A stretch of DNA of 64,000 nt from Anastatus disparis (GCA_017163975.1 JAFFSR010000237.1:9052001-9116000); one strand, 5' to 3'. Positions 1 to 12,859 are shown, counted from the stretch's first letter. The notes: a model not told the origin generated them from the letters alone. Numbers and translations are program-made.

Positions 1-440
1 GTAACGCCAAAGTTTTTTCGCGTTACTTACTTTTCTCAAAAACAAAGCGATAGATTTTTTTCTTCTTGTGCAAAAATATTTGTAATAATAATATCTATTG
101 CGCTCAACTTTTAATTTGCAGATTCACCGATTAATACTTGAGTAAATAACAAAAATCTCAGTTAGACAAAGATAGCTCTCAAATTAAAATTCCATGAAAA
201 TATATTATTAAAATAATAATTGAGAATTCCTCCCCCCTCTTTAAAACAATAAATAAGAAATTATTTAAATGATTAACTCTAAGATTAATTAATAAGAGAG
301 TTCACGTATCGCGAAAAAAATTGTACATAGCACTTTAAAAGAGCACCACAAGAGCTTTCAAATGAGATGTATAAATGTCTGTTATGATGTATAGTTCCTG
401 AAATATAATACTTTAAAAATTAAAAAAATTTTTTTTAGAT
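1..440. other. AT-rich non-coding DNA
   Basis: No open frame, tRNA-like sequence or clear repeat is visible. The stretch ends in a run of about ten T within an A/T tract just before the 20-bp tandem array. Confidence 0.6.
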
Positions 441-560
441 GAAATCATTTTACGCACGCTCAAATCATTTTACGCACGCTGTATTCATTTTACGCACGCT
501 GAAATCATTTTACGCACGCTGAAATCATTTTACGCACGCTCGATTCATTTTACGCACGCT
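441..560. repeat. Six-copy 20-bp tandem array
   Basis: Six head-to-tail 20-bp units start at 441, 461, 481, 501, 521 and 541. The last 16 bases (TCATTTTACGCACGCT) are identical in all six. Only the first four bases vary (GAAA, CAAA, GTAT, GAAA, GAAA, CGAT). A degenerate relative lies at about 611-633, where GAAATCGAATTTTGCGCACG departs from the unit at a few positions. The invariant 16-bp core beside a variable 4-bp spacer could reflect selection on the core, such as a binding-site cluster, or simply recent tandem duplication. The repeat is directly visible; any function is inference. Confidence 0.95.
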
Positions 561-2273
561 AAACAAATGCGTCTCATAATATGATATTTTATGTACGTAA
601 ATGAGTACATGAAATCGAATTTTGCGCACGCCGTTAGAAAAAAATAATAATACTATATACATCAAACCAAACTAAAATGCTAATAATCAACAGCTGTGAA
701 ATTCCAAGCATTGTTTAAAAATTCACATTTGCCAAAAAGCTTTCTAGAGTCATTTTCCATTATTTCTTCCATAGTCCATTACGCAAACTCGTCTCCCGCT
801 CCCTCCGCTTAATACATCTTGGGGGGGTAGTGGAGAAAAAAAAATGCAACACACAAAGGCATAAAAAGAGAGGCGTTAGGCCGAGACACGCGACATAATA
901 CGTGAGCCGTATATGCAACATGTATGTATGTATACCCCCGCAGCTACATCGACATCACCAATTCTACCCGTTCCACTTTTTTTCTTCTTTCTTTTTTTTT
1001 TCTCTCTTTTCACAAGATATGGAAGCGAAAGCGTCTCTTGGAGATCGTTAATTTTTGAATAGGCATACTTTTGCGCCTCCACGCTCGAATAAGTCTCGAC
1101 TCTTTTCTTCGTGTCGTGAAAAAAAAACAAGCAAGCAAGCGAGAAAAGTAAAGAGAGTGTCGAGAAGAGAGAGAGAGAGAAAAAAAAATTGCTACTGCAA
1201 CACATGCAGTAAATTGGAAATCCGTCATTTTGCTTCCCCTTATATACATGGTATACACTAGCTTTTTTTTCAGTAAAATGTGGGTAATTATTTCTTCGAA
1301 GAGAAGAAGCTCGATAACAACATGAGTCGAAGGTACGAGAGACGCCTCACAATTTTAGATTGCTTTGAGAGAGAGAGAAAAAAAAGAAAAAGAAAAAAAA
1401 TAAATCCACTGCTCTTATTTTCTTCCTGCCGGAAAGTTTAAGCGTTTTCTTCGTCTTTACCCTAAACAGCTTCTTCGCCATCGTCATTGTCGTCTTTTCA
1501 GTTTTTTTCTGCTTTTGTTGTTGAAAAGCGAAAAATGAATGGTTAGGTAGCCGTAACGTACATTTCACTCAGAAAATTATCGACTGACGCAAAACGTCCC
1601 TTGAGGCATTACATTGGGTTAACCTTGATTGACCGTTTAATTGACTCTGTAATTAAATAGCGAACGCGTAACAAGACTTTACTTTTAAGAAGAGAAAAGC
1701 TTAGCTACTTCTTATCCCTTTAAGTTTCGTTATACTTTTTTTTCTCTCTCTCTCTTTCTTTAAGTAATATCAATCCTTTTTTTACTTCCTTTTTCAGCGC
1801 CGTCTCATCGTCATTTTCTCCTTCGCCAGTAAGTTTGATCGACTTAATTGAGATATTGTTCATGGGAGAAAAGCAATGGGCTGTTGTCGACGTGCGCGCG
1901 CGCCCAAAGAGACTAATTTAATGGTTTTCGTAAATTTTCAACGGTAATTTACGCTAACTTTGACAAGATTGAGTAATTGTGATTGAATTATACTTTAATT
2001 GAATGCTTTTATTAATTTTACTGCTCTAATTTTTAATAAAACGGTATTAAAATGATTTCATTAGCTTAAAAAACTATTTAACCATTTTGAGGTACAGGGA
2101 AGTTTTGATTGCAATAAATTTTATTCTTTTCATCTTCATTTTACGGAGAGAAGTAATTCTTTCATTTCAGTTGCAAAAAGAGTCCATAAACAAAGTCAAA
2201 CTTGGCTCTTTTGCGCCTAATGACGAGAATACTCGTTCAATTGAAGCATGAGACTTTTTAAATTATAAAGTAA
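561..2273. other. Non-coding stretch with homopurine/homopyrimidine tracts
   Basis: Contains CT- and T-rich runs near 975-1015 and 1735-1762, GA/A-rich runs near 1165-1190 and 1367-1400, a G7 run near 821-827, and an isolated CG-rich patch (GTGCGCGCGCGCCC, about 1892-1905). The open frames at 876-1568 are translations of these tracts (Ser/Leu/Phe on one strand, Lys/Arg/Glu on the other) and do not look like genes. Nothing else recognised. Confidence 0.55.
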
Positions 2274-2344
2274 GCGGATACCGGGCGCAAACCCCGTTTC
2301 TCGAGATTTCCAGGCACGAGCCCTGAGCACTGAGCCAATACCGC
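2274..2344 (-). repeat. tRNA-like relic, possible degenerate SINE head
   Basis: Read on the minus strand, this 71-bp segment has tRNA proportions. The first four bases GCGG pair with the final CCGC. An A-box-like TGGCTCAGTGC sits where a D arm belongs, with GCTC/GGGC able to form the D stem. A loop CTGGAAA would carry anticodon GGA (Ser). A degenerate B box (GGGTTTGCGCCC) follows. The T stem pairs poorly, the inner acceptor stem is mismatched, and there is no long variable arm as a real tRNA-Ser would have. A functional tRNA is therefore unlikely; a pseudo-tRNA or the head of an old SINE fits better. No poly(A) tail or target-site duplication was found. Confidence 0.4.
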
Positions 2345-5300
2345 ACTGCTATTTGTCCGCTTGAATCATACATATTACGACTTTCGTCGGTAATAAGGTA
2401 TTCTCATTGAATATGACATGTGAAGAAAAATCCACCATGTTACACAATTTTTAATTTAAATACGTTTTTAATGGATGCTAGGCATAGGAAGGGTTTAGAT
2501 CAAGGAGAAAACCCATTTTTTCAATTAGGATTAATTCTTAGTAGCGTTGAGATGAAATCTACATAAAAATACAGTTTTGTTTACAATATGTATCTTTCAA
2601 AGAGACTGCTATTTTATCATGTATGTTAATATTTATGACTAGATGAAAAAAAGGATCAGATATAAAGTTTAAAAATAAAAAAAAAAAATAAAAACTTGAA
2701 TTATAGTACACAAATATCGAAATCAATATATGCCACTCAAAATAACATTTTCGAAACAGGTGTGAAATATTTGTCTCATACTGATGGCGGTACGCCAGGC
2801 GAATGGAAAGTGTAAGAGCGAAATAGAGAGAGAGAGAGAGAGAGAGAGGGAATCAGAAAAAAAAAGGAATAAGGTAGAAAAGAAATATCGATCGTCTGAA
2901 ATATATAAATATACATACACACAACTAAATATGCATATACATATATTGTCAAGTGGCGTTCTATCGTAAGCGAAATGGGTAGGAAGTGAATTATTACCGT
3001 GTACCCATAGAGACGAATGGCAAGTATGGTGTACGAGTAAACGCGCTGTAGCAGGAGTAGGATCGAGTCGTCTGAATCTCTATTTTTTTTTCCTTCTCTC
3101 TCTTTTTTTCTGTTCTTTTTTTTGCCATTTTTTTTCTCTCTTTCTCTCCTCATCGTGCAACGTACGAACCCTTTTATTTATTTCTATACAAAGAATCGCT
3201 GGCGCGCAAGGGAAAGCGCGTTCGACCGAATTCTCTCTCTTCTCTTCTTCCCTTATACACATACATATATATATGCATACGTATGCGTCGACGCGAGTGC
3301 GAAAGCTTTCAGTTTTTTCTTGTTGTTGTGTTTTTTTTTTTTTTTTTGCTTTTCTTCATTTCATGTTTTGTGTTGTTGGTCGTATTTATTCGTGTTTTGA
3401 GGAGAATTTTGCGAATAGCGATGATTAAGAAATGTGAAGAAATATTGCTTTGGATCATATTGATGAATATGTATAAGAATTTCATAACTTAAGTGATAAA
3501 TGAGTACATATGTAGTAACTTCTTCTAATTTATTGTATTTGGATTTCTAAATAAATAAATGATTAGTCGTACTTAATTATAATTTACTATATAATATAAA
3601 TATTTTAAGTATTTTAGATAAATGCAGACTTTATTTAAAATAAAAAAATTAAATTTATAGATTATTTAAACAGTTTCGTTGTATCCCTTATTTTTCCCAT
3701 CATCTAAATGCAAGACAAACGTAAACAAGAAGAGAGAACAAAACTGCTATCAAGACAGAATTGTTGAAATTCGTAGTGAACAAAGTTTTCAACGTCTGTT
3801 TATTAGAAAAATATTCGTCTTCTCCTGAGTATACAGAACTAGCATTTCCCCGTAACAGTTGCAGTAAGTTTTATACTTGTGAAAATAGTCAAGCGAGCGT
3901 GATGCATCGCAGAATGGAAAATGCGTTAAATTTTAAAAAAGAATGATTCAAAAGTAACAACGAAAAATGATGAGAAGAATCGAAAATTACAACTATTACT
4001 AAATGGAACGTTGTAGATTGAGTCAGTCCTTAAGAAAATTTCCACGCTTCACTCTCTCTTTTTTTTCTCTCAAGAAAAATGCTCTCTTCTCTCTTGCAAG
4101 CTTCTGGCTGATGTCATTACGAAGATGAATGTAAGAAAGAGGAAAAAGTTGTGCGAGGGTTTTCCAACGACTCTATAAACGAGCAAGTAGCTTGCAAAAA
4201 GTTTGCGTCTTTTCTTTAGCTCGCAGTATTTTCGAAGAAGGATGAAGACTTTCAAAAAATAGCTGTGCCATGCTTATCTTTCGCGTTTGTATTTGTGAAA
4301 AATCGTTATGAAATTAGGTGATTCCTGAAGGCAAAAAAAGAAACAAAGAAGGAGGAAATAAGCAGGATATTTTAAGAAATTAACGACTTTGTGTGATGAT
4401 GATATTGTTGGGAGTCGAAATACAAACATTAAAGTAATAAAGGGAACTTTTAAAGAGCTTTATATTTTTAAATGATTTTGATAAATAATAGTACTTCTAT
4501 AAAATTAACAAATTTAGTCATTAAGACATAAGATTTTTCAAATATATTACACGCATAAATTAAAAATTCATAATGAACAAAAGAACTAAAAATAAAAAGA
4601 AAAAATGTTCCAAATTCCTTGAAAATTTTGAAGTAGTTTCGAATAAGTTATTATTCCGTAAATTACCATAGACGCATATCAAGATCTCAGGCCATAGACG
4701 GTGCAATAAAATTATTCACGCAAGAGCAATCAATAGCCCAATAACAATAACTATTTATCGTTCGGCTTGGTAAAACAGAGGGGTAATTACCCGCGAACGT
4801 AGCACTGAGAGAGTGAGAGAGCGACACGCATCCGCAAAAGAGAAAAGGGAACACTAAAGCCCCCCTCCTTCCTCCTTCAGTTTCCTATAATATAGCTCAT
4901 GCAATAATGGAGCGTAAGAAGGGAAATAACAAAGCTCTCTTTCTCTTTCGCTTTTCGAGCTTGGTTGAGCTTGGGCGAAAGAGAGTCTCTCTCTCACGAC
5001 TAGAGAAAATGTTCGATGTTGAAGTGTGTGTACGGGGTAGTGGTGTACGCTTCGGAGAAGAGAGAAAGGAAATCTCGGGGGCAGAATTCTAATTAAAGGA
5101 AGGGAGATTCCCTGAGTGTGGAAATTAGCTAGAATTTGTCGGTTGCGTGTGAAAGAGAAAGCAAGAGAAAGACAGAGGTAAAAGAGCGCAAGCGTCGACA
5201 GGCGCCGCACAGGGCGCTAATTAAACGCTATCAATGAGCGTAACGGAAAGGCAAAAGCGTACTCTATGTAATTCTACTGCTCTGCTACTCTCGTTCAGCT

Positions 5301-7061
5301 TTTCTTCTCTCTTCTCTCTTTTTTTTTTTGTACCTTTAGGATGATGCAGAAAATGGCGAACACACACGGGAGATAATCGAATCGACCACCATCTTTCACA
5401 TATACATACATATATATGTGTATATAAAAACGATTATTAAAAGCGGTTTTGCGATTATTGATTTTTCTATATGACGCCTAACTGCTGTTGCTTGGCTCTG
5501 CACACTTTTTTTTTCTCTCTTATTCTCTGTTGCCCTATAAGCAATAAACTGCCGTAATGATTCTATCGATTCTAGGAGGTCTATTATATTATGACGTTTA
5601 ATGCGTGGAATATCGCTTTAATATACCGTTCCAATGAAAATCGTTGATGCTGTTATTTAAAAGTAAATTTCTTTTTTTTTCTACATAAAAATTGTCATTT
5701 TAAAAGATTACAAAAATAATGACTATAAAGAAAAATTTTTTAAATACCACGAATTTAAGTTTAAAAAATCTGTATTGGCGATATATTGTATAATAAAAAT
5801 TAACGATTATTTTACAGTTTCGAAAACTTACTATGTACCAAAATTTAACTAAACATATTTAACATAGTTTAAATTCCTTATAAAACTGGTATGCCCTATG
5901 CTATTCGTACACATATAATACGTTCCACTTATAAAGGCCAAAGCGAAATTTTGGTGTAACATAAATAAATTTTTAATTCCCGAAGTTAAAATAATTAATT
6001 TTTTTACTTCGTTATTATTAAAGGCATACTTTAAATATCGCGTTCCGGTTTACAAAATTTAACAACTTTTTTTAATTAATCAATAAAAATTATCTTTTTG
6101 TGTACATTTTGCATTTTGATTGTAAAACGTTTTAATGCCACTGTAATACGGCAGCAGCAACATACCCAAGCGAACACAACAGCGAAATACAATTTTGAAT
6201 TAAAGGCATGTATAAACCCTCCAAACGCTTGCTCATGCAATCTAACATGGAAATCTCTCTAACGTTCCAAGATATATCCCTTAAATGGAAAAGTAGTAGA
6301 CGACGGAAGTAATTTTCTCTAATTTTCACGAAAAACGTGACCAAATATGGTAATGTTTGGGTGTTACACGCTCGTGAAATTTTTACATTGTTTAGGATAC
6401 GCTAAGACATGCTGCAAAAAATTTTTTAGCTTAAATTTCGTGCTTTTTTTTTCATTCAGAAATTAATAGCCATTAAGGCAAAACGTTAAAAATAAATGTT
6501 AAATTATAATACCGCAAATTTTATTTGAAATACGAAAATAAATAAAATAAATGAGAGCGAAAAATTGAAACCAACAGCTCGTTTTAAATTTCACACGTTA
6601 AATTATAAATGAAGACTTTTATTATTCGAGAGAAGACATCTACTACTCATGAATTTTAAATGACTTTTTAAACGTACAATTAATGTATTAATTAAGCACA
6701 ATTTAAACTTGAAGTTTATGATTCTGTTAGAAAAAAATAATTTAACATTTTTTAAAATAATACGTTGAATATTTAACAATTCTTTTTTCCAGACAGATAT
6801 ATCATTAAAATTTAAGGTATCATTAAAGGATAAACCATTCTCCAAAAGAGTTCAGAGATTAATGAAATGAATTCTATAATTAATATTTCTCTTCCCATCA
6901 TTCACATCCATTTTGATCATAAAAAAAATAAAAAAGCAACTTATCCAAACACCAGCAGTTATCGTTCTTTGAAGTCAAATGAACCGCTCTTCGACCTCGA
7001 ATAACCCTGAGCTGGTGTGTGAGTGTTTATAACATAGGAGCACGTTAATTTGGGCTCGAAC
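2345..7061. other. Non-coding stretch with microsatellites
   Basis: Holds a perfect (GA)n run at 2825-2848, a T17 run near 3331-3347, and two overlapping perfect palindromes at 3275-3294 (GCATACGTATGC running into GCGTCGACGC). Purine/pyrimidine tracts occur around 4.8-5.3 kb. All open frames here are short. Those at 2776-3400 and 4854-5210 are biased translations of simple repeats. Nothing resembling a known protein or RNA was recognised. Confidence 0.5.
2825..2848. repeat. (GA)n microsatellite
   Basis: Twelve uninterrupted AG units. This run produces the ERERERE and SLSLSLS peptides of the open frames around it. Confidence 0.95.
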
Positions 7062-7164
7062 AAGAGGCAAGCAAGAGGGATATAGATAAACGACGGCCGG
7101 ACAATCTCGGCTCTGGGTGGACAAAGCTTGTAGCTGGCTGACCACCGGCGTGGCTTGCCCTCTT
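7062..7164. other. GC-richer island with long imperfect inverted repeat
   Basis: In strongly AT-rich surroundings this roughly 100-bp patch is GC-rich. AAGAGGCAAGC at 7062-7072 pairs with GCTTGCCCTCTT at 7153-7164, with one bulge. Inside, ACGGCCGG and CCGGCGT can add a second stem. It overlaps a 73-codon minus-strand frame at 6975-7196 whose composition is more protein-like than most frames here, but I recognise no family. It could be a structured RNA, a regulatory element or an unrecognised exon; the sequence does not decide. Confidence 0.3.
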
Positions 7165-7196
7165 AAATTTTCCCTCAGCTCAGGAAAATGCATCAT

Positions 7197-9069
7197 CCCT
7201 TACCCCCTCCTTCTTCTTCCCTCTTTTTACTCTCATTCTATTCTCATGCTCTGTCTTTAGCTTCTTAATTATACCGGCGGGGCCGCATTATGACGTTTTA
7301 AATATTTTAGGGTACGTGCAGGGAATTGCTTTGTTATACGAGGGATATGGTTTTTCATTTCTTGATGGATATAATAGACTGCCTCTCGTATATGAATTTT
7401 TTAATTTTAGACGATTTTGCGCTGGATGTAAGAAAATATTTAATTAAAAAATGGATATTTTTGTAAAAATAAATTCTATATTTTTTCCAACAATTTGAAT
7501 GCATATTGTTATACTTTAATCTTAAAAAGGAAAGAAAAAAAAAAATTAAACGAAAAAAACTGAAATCCAAGCTGAATTCATTTTCATCCATTAGCATCCG
7601 AGAGCTCCCGAACGCAAAAGAATCTTTAGCATTTCAGCAAGGAAATAAACCGCTCTTTTCCCGTAAACCGAAAAAAAACAAAGAATTATCCCTCTTTTTT
7701 CCCAACATCACCACTTTTTCTAGCAAGAGAAATTTCGTTTTCCAAAATTGCCTTTACCTCTAGCCATTCGTAGCCACTATCTTTGATTCACAAATCTCCT
7801 CTACTTCTAACCTTACCTTTAAAGAGCGAAAGCTGGTCAGGAGAATGAAGGAGAGATACGGTATAACAGTACTACTTGGCTGACTCAACGTTGGCTCGAT
7901 CTACTTGCCAACACCAGCAAGAGAGAAAAGCCACTGGGGGTCTTTAGGGGATCGACTAACAGCAAGGATATGTATCCACGATACTCTTTCGTTGAGGCGA
8001 AAATTTTGGTCATCGTTTCACTTCTTTGGCTAGGAAAGATCATGGGATTTGGGATTGATAGTGTATACGAGAATGTTGTGGTAGGATAAAAGAGTCATGA
8101 ATCGAATACGAGATTAAGTTTACGTATCATTTGAATTACCATAGATTTAGACTTGCTAAAAAATCGATTTTTGCTATAAGAAATTTTAATAATAATAGTT
8201 TAATACGTAATATTTGGAAATTCAAAAAATTATTATAATTAACATCTTTCAAATAAAATAATTAGAATGTGATTATATACATATATATATTATCCCTTAC
8301 TTTTTCAGAACTAAAACTCAATTATTTCTAAATGCTGATTGAAAATAGTAAAAATTTTACTACATAATATCATTTTACTTGAAAATTATATTGTTTTTTT
8401 GACAAATAATTTTTAATGAAAAAAATATACACACATTTTCATGAAACAAATAAATAAATGACTAAATTTTTATGAAATAATAAAAATGATTAAAAACGCG
8501 TCAGTCGGTTTATTGTTTTGAAATTACAAGACGACATTTATTAAATCCCCAAGCTGAGAAATCAAGCGCGATTAATCAGTTGTAAAGAATAAGAAGTAAG
8601 CAACCAAGAAGAATAGCTTTAGCCTCTTTCGGAATCTCGTTCGGTAGAATCAATATTATTTCAGCGAATACCAAAAACCGAAGATGAAAATCCTTTTGTG
8701 TCGATAATTGCGTTCGACTTTCTAGCTCGTACAGAAAGATAGTAATTAATCGAGCCTCCGATAGTAGAGAGAAAACGGAGAATATCGTCTTTCCAAATGT
8801 TACCTAAGAAATAGCCTCTCCTTCTAAAGCACCTTTTCCTAAAGATGCTAAAATTCTCTTATAGGATGAGAGAGAATAAGGAATGAGAATAAAACCACAA
8901 ACCTTCTTGGTATATATAGCAAGGTCAAGATACTATAAGGTAGTATAGAATTCACGAATATCCGTCTCCTATACGGAAAAGAGAGAGGGAGAGAAGCAGA
9001 AGGGTTAGGAAATAGTAGTGGCGTCCGGCTTTAGCCGCTGTGAAATTCGAGGCTCTTTGACGCTGCGAG
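7197..9069. other. AT-rich non-coding stretch
   Basis: A/T-rich sequence with A- and T-runs and moderately GC-richer patches near 7.8-8.0 kb and 8.6-9.0 kb. The open frames at 7355-7597 and 7506-7763 are Lys/Phe-rich reads of A/T tracts. Nothing recognised. Confidence 0.5.
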
Positions 9070-9081
9070 CTTTGGTCTTTA

Positions 9082-9115
<34 letters not shown>

Positions 9116-9119
9116 AAAG
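9070..9119. repeat. (GA)n microsatellite flanked by an inverted repeat
   Basis: An uninterrupted AG run spans about 9085-9113. It is bracketed by CTTTGGTCT at 9070-9078 and its exact reverse complement AGACCAAAG at 9111-9119, which overlaps the end of the run. Single-stranded, the tract would lie in the loop of a 9-bp stem. Confidence 0.9.
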
Positions 9120-11887
9120 ACTTCAAACCATCTAAACTCTTGTGAGTGAAATCTCTTTCGCGCCAGAAAGAAAATAGCTGCACGGCAAAGAAAAAGAGTT
9201 AAAGTAAGAGAAAAGAGAAAGAGGTCGCATCGATTTCGTTGTACGAAAGAAGCTTTCTGAAACCGATCATCCATTAACGCGCCAGATTGGATTTCAACCT
9301 CGTCGCCGGTTTTCTATTCTTTAGCTTTTCTCCTCTCTCTCACTCTTTCTTTTTTTCACTCTGTAGAAAAAAAAGAAGGCAGAAGCATGAAAATGAATAG
9401 TGCCACTTCACTTTGCGGCTACGTTGTAAAGGAGAATTGCGTTTGCTACCGGTTACTTTCATATTCTTATAAGGTAAAGCTACAACTCGTTTTACCCCCT
9501 TTCGTTCCTTTTTTTTGTGAAATAAAACTTGACGTATTCCATGTTCGAATAAAAAGAGTCGATGATTTCTATTATGTAATGAACTGTATAATACCGTAAC
9601 AAGATCATAAATAAAAAATATTTCAATCCTTTTTCACGAGACTTAATTAAACGACGAGCTGAAGATAAACTAAAATTGTTGGTCAAAAAATAAACAAATA
9701 ATTATGTCATCCTAAAAGAATAGTATAATTACAAGCGTCTGTGCCATCCTTCATCGTGGCGCATTAAAAAATAAATATAATAAATTCGTAAAATTTAAGC
9801 ATGTACTCTCTCTATTGTTCGTTATAACTTTGTTATGCCAACAAGAAATAGTCAACTAGATTCATGAAAAACAAACAAACAATAAGCTTTTACTGTGTGC
9901 TGCGGCTCTTGTTAACATCCATTTCATTTCCCTTATAGTTTCATGTAAAACAATTACATTCACGTCAACTTCAGAAACTACCTCATTCTCCCTCTCTCTC
10001 TCTCACTCTTGTGTTGACGCCTACTCCATTCACTTAAGCTTCATAAAGTAGAAACTTGTGGAAAGTAAACATGAAATAAAAAAATATATGTATACATGTA
10101 AAACTGTACTGCTTCTCTTTGCTTCAATGTTAAACTGTTTGTTTACATGTAATCATTGTAAGTAGTATTAAACGTTCGTACATCTCTACATACAATAAAT
10201 ACAGAATCAAACGATAAAATTTTGTCAAGTTTATTTGTTTAACAAAGTAGATGAATGTAATAGCCGGATGAAAACGAAAAAGAAATAATTTCAAGATGTA
10301 GTAGAGCTTAAAATTTTAATATTATTCGCTTGAACCGTATGGATTTTAATGGCTTTTATTTATAAACTTTCATTTATCACTTAAACACCAGTTCACGGAT
10401 TCAATTTAACGTTAAATTAACTAACATATTTTAAAGCATCGAAAAACTACGGCTAATCTTGGCTTCTGTCTAGCAAAATAATTGTCTAGTTCTTGGCTTA
10501 GTAATCCTATTTACAATTCATCCGATTAGATGCTATAGCGGAGATCCAAAAAGAAGAAAAATAAGTAGAGAGAAAAAAAAGAAGTAGAAAAAGATAAAGG
10601 GAAAGGTTGAGAGCATGAAATTTTTTTTTTGTGTTGGATTCTAGACTGTGATTGCACTATACCGTATGAACTTAGCACAGCCAGTATTCTTTACGTCCAT
10701 TAGCCAAACTCTTGAGTCTTTTTCTTCGTCCTCTTCTTCTTCACTTGCGGAGAGAGTAAGAGAGAATCTAATGTCGTTAATTTCTCGTTTTCTTTTTAGA
10801 AACAGATTCTCGTTAGAAGACGACACTAAACGATCAGCCTATCCCTAGGGCTTCTTTTTCTCTTCACCTTTTATATAGAGGCTTTTCTATTTTTTTCTTT
10901 CTTTCTTTCTTCTTTTTTTTTTGTTCGTTGAGTTAAAAAAAAAAGTAAACTTCCTGGCAATCCAATTGACTCGAGCTATCTAACTTTGGCATTTTCTTGT
11001 TTTCTCAACACGATACTTTCTCTTCTATGCGCGCGCTTGTCTCTCTTTTTTTTCACTCTTGTTCCGTATACTCTTTTTATTTCAATGTTTCCGTCTCTTG
11101 ACGCCATAGTCTTTACATCGCTATCACTTTAAGTACAAAGGGGGGAAAAAAGTGAAAATTCGCGTAATGTATAAAGTGGATGTATTTCTTTTTTTCTCTT
11201 TTATTCTTTTGTACAAACGATGAGAATTCAAATGGGTATAAATTTTACAAATCAGCGAACGAATTAGCTCTATTTGAGAGAAATTAAAATTTTAAAAGTT
11301 TCGAGCTAAGATTTAAATATTTCATTATACCGACGACACGTAAAGTTTTATTAAGAGAACGTTGATTATTCATAAAAAAAAAGAAAAAAACGCACGGAAC
11401 ACTAATGAAGTAATATATGATGCAAGAAAAAATTTTTTATTATAAGGAAGTTGACTTTTACAGAAAAGTTTAAGAAAATAGTCGACAACGTATTCAGGAC
11501 TAGTATAAAAAAAAAAGAAAAAGAAAAATATACGATGGGATGGTCGCAGCTTTCTGTATAATCAGTTTAAGAACTTTTCGCATAATCTCTTAGAGCACGA
11601 AAAGAGTTTTCAATTGACCTGATTTTCTTTTCCTATATTGCTATAAAGAACAGTCAAGTTTTTGGACTTTGAATAAAGTTTTGTCTGATTGCCTATCCTC
11701 TTTTAGGATTTTTCTTCCTTTTTTTTATTCAAGATTGATGTCATTTAATATTTAAAATCCAAAATCCTTTTTGGGATAAAAAGGAGATAAATTTGTCAAG
11801 TGGAAACTCATACTTATAATAGTAAAATGGAAAATTTATTACTTTAATTTTTACCTTGAAGAATGAAAATGAAAATGACCAAATGAA
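9120..11887. other. Non-coding stretch
   Basis: Mixed AT-rich DNA with CT/T tracts near 9.32-9.36 kb, 10.0 kb, 10.86-10.92 kb and 11.04 kb. The frame at 9387-9599 is not simple repeat but matches no family I know. The pair of overlapping opposite frames at 10641-10848 come from a TCTTCTTC tract. No RNA gene seen. Confidence 0.45.
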
Positions 11888-11920
11888 CACTCCTTACCTG
11901 AAACATAAGAAATTTGAAAT
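11888..11920 (-). promoter_or_regulatory. Candidate recursive splice (ratchet) site
   Basis: On the minus strand a pyrimidine-leaning 3' splice site (TTTCTTATGTTTCAG) is followed with no gap by a strong 5' splice site (GTAAGGAG), joining between plus positions 11898 and 11897. Zero-length exons of the form (Y)nCAG|GTAAG are the signature of ratchet points that remove very long insect introns in steps. No CTAAT-type branch point is obvious in the 40 bases upstream. Same orientation as the candidates near 42.3 and 51.5 kb. One 8-base core match per window could arise by chance, so this is tentative. Confidence 0.35.
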
Positions 11921-12859
11921 TTTGAATAATTCTTAAAAATGAAATCAATTTTATGAAATACATCAATAATATTGTATTTAATTATTCTAGTATCTTATTT
12001 TTTTATACAAAAATAATGTAAATTTTGAAATAAATTAAATTTTTGTTATGATCACATTTTAATTTTCCAAGCTTAATTCATATATAAAAAATATCGAAGT
12101 ATTTTCTGTTAAAACGGCCAATTTCAAATAAAAAAAAAAAGAATACAACACTTATGTACATTTAATAGTGCTTATAACTTTCAAATCACAAGTTTAAAAT
12201 GAGTTTTTATTAAGGGACACATTTTATTATAATAACCCAGAGGTGTATAGTACAAGTAAAAATTGCTCGCAAGTAATTTTCCGGAAGTAAATTTCATTTT
12301 TTTCAGCAAACAAGCTATTGCTTCTAGTTTTAAACGAAAAGACAAGGGCCTGAAAGAAAGACTATAGATATATATACGTAAGACTAAAAGAGAGAAAGAG
12401 TAAGTCTAGAGCAACGGCATCTCTCTGGCTTCGTTGAACGTGCGAGTGAGTAAAATAGAAAGGCAAAGTGAGAGAGAGAAAGAGAGAAACCAATGGGATT
12501 AAAGAGAAAATGGATTATCAGCCGATGGCGCGCCACTAGCGTCGGAGCTCTGCCGGCTAATCTAATTCTAAATTAGAATGTCCCGGGCGCTAGCTTCTCT
12601 CTACTGCTACTACTATATACCCCTCCCAAGTCGTTATCCGCGCGGATTCGCTCGACGTAAATATGATACGACATCTAGGATTAAACTAGAAAAGGGAAGC
12701 TGCAATGACGAGAGATTCTCGTTTCTCTGTAAAAGAAAAAAAAGAGAGAGAAAAAGAAGATAGAGAGAAGAAGAAGAACTTTAGAACCTAACGTCTTGAG
12801 CTAAAGGAATTTCGCACCTTTTAAAATTATTTTCACGACACGTACATTAAGGTGATAAT

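Noticed and set aside
441..560. Tandem array considered as a CRISPR array
   Set aside because: Spacers are only 4 bp and the context is eukaryotic; it is a short-period minisatellite.
8813..8835. TAGCCTCTCCTT word resembling an insect microRNA start
   Set aside because: Similarity ends after about 12 bases and no flanking hairpin is visible.
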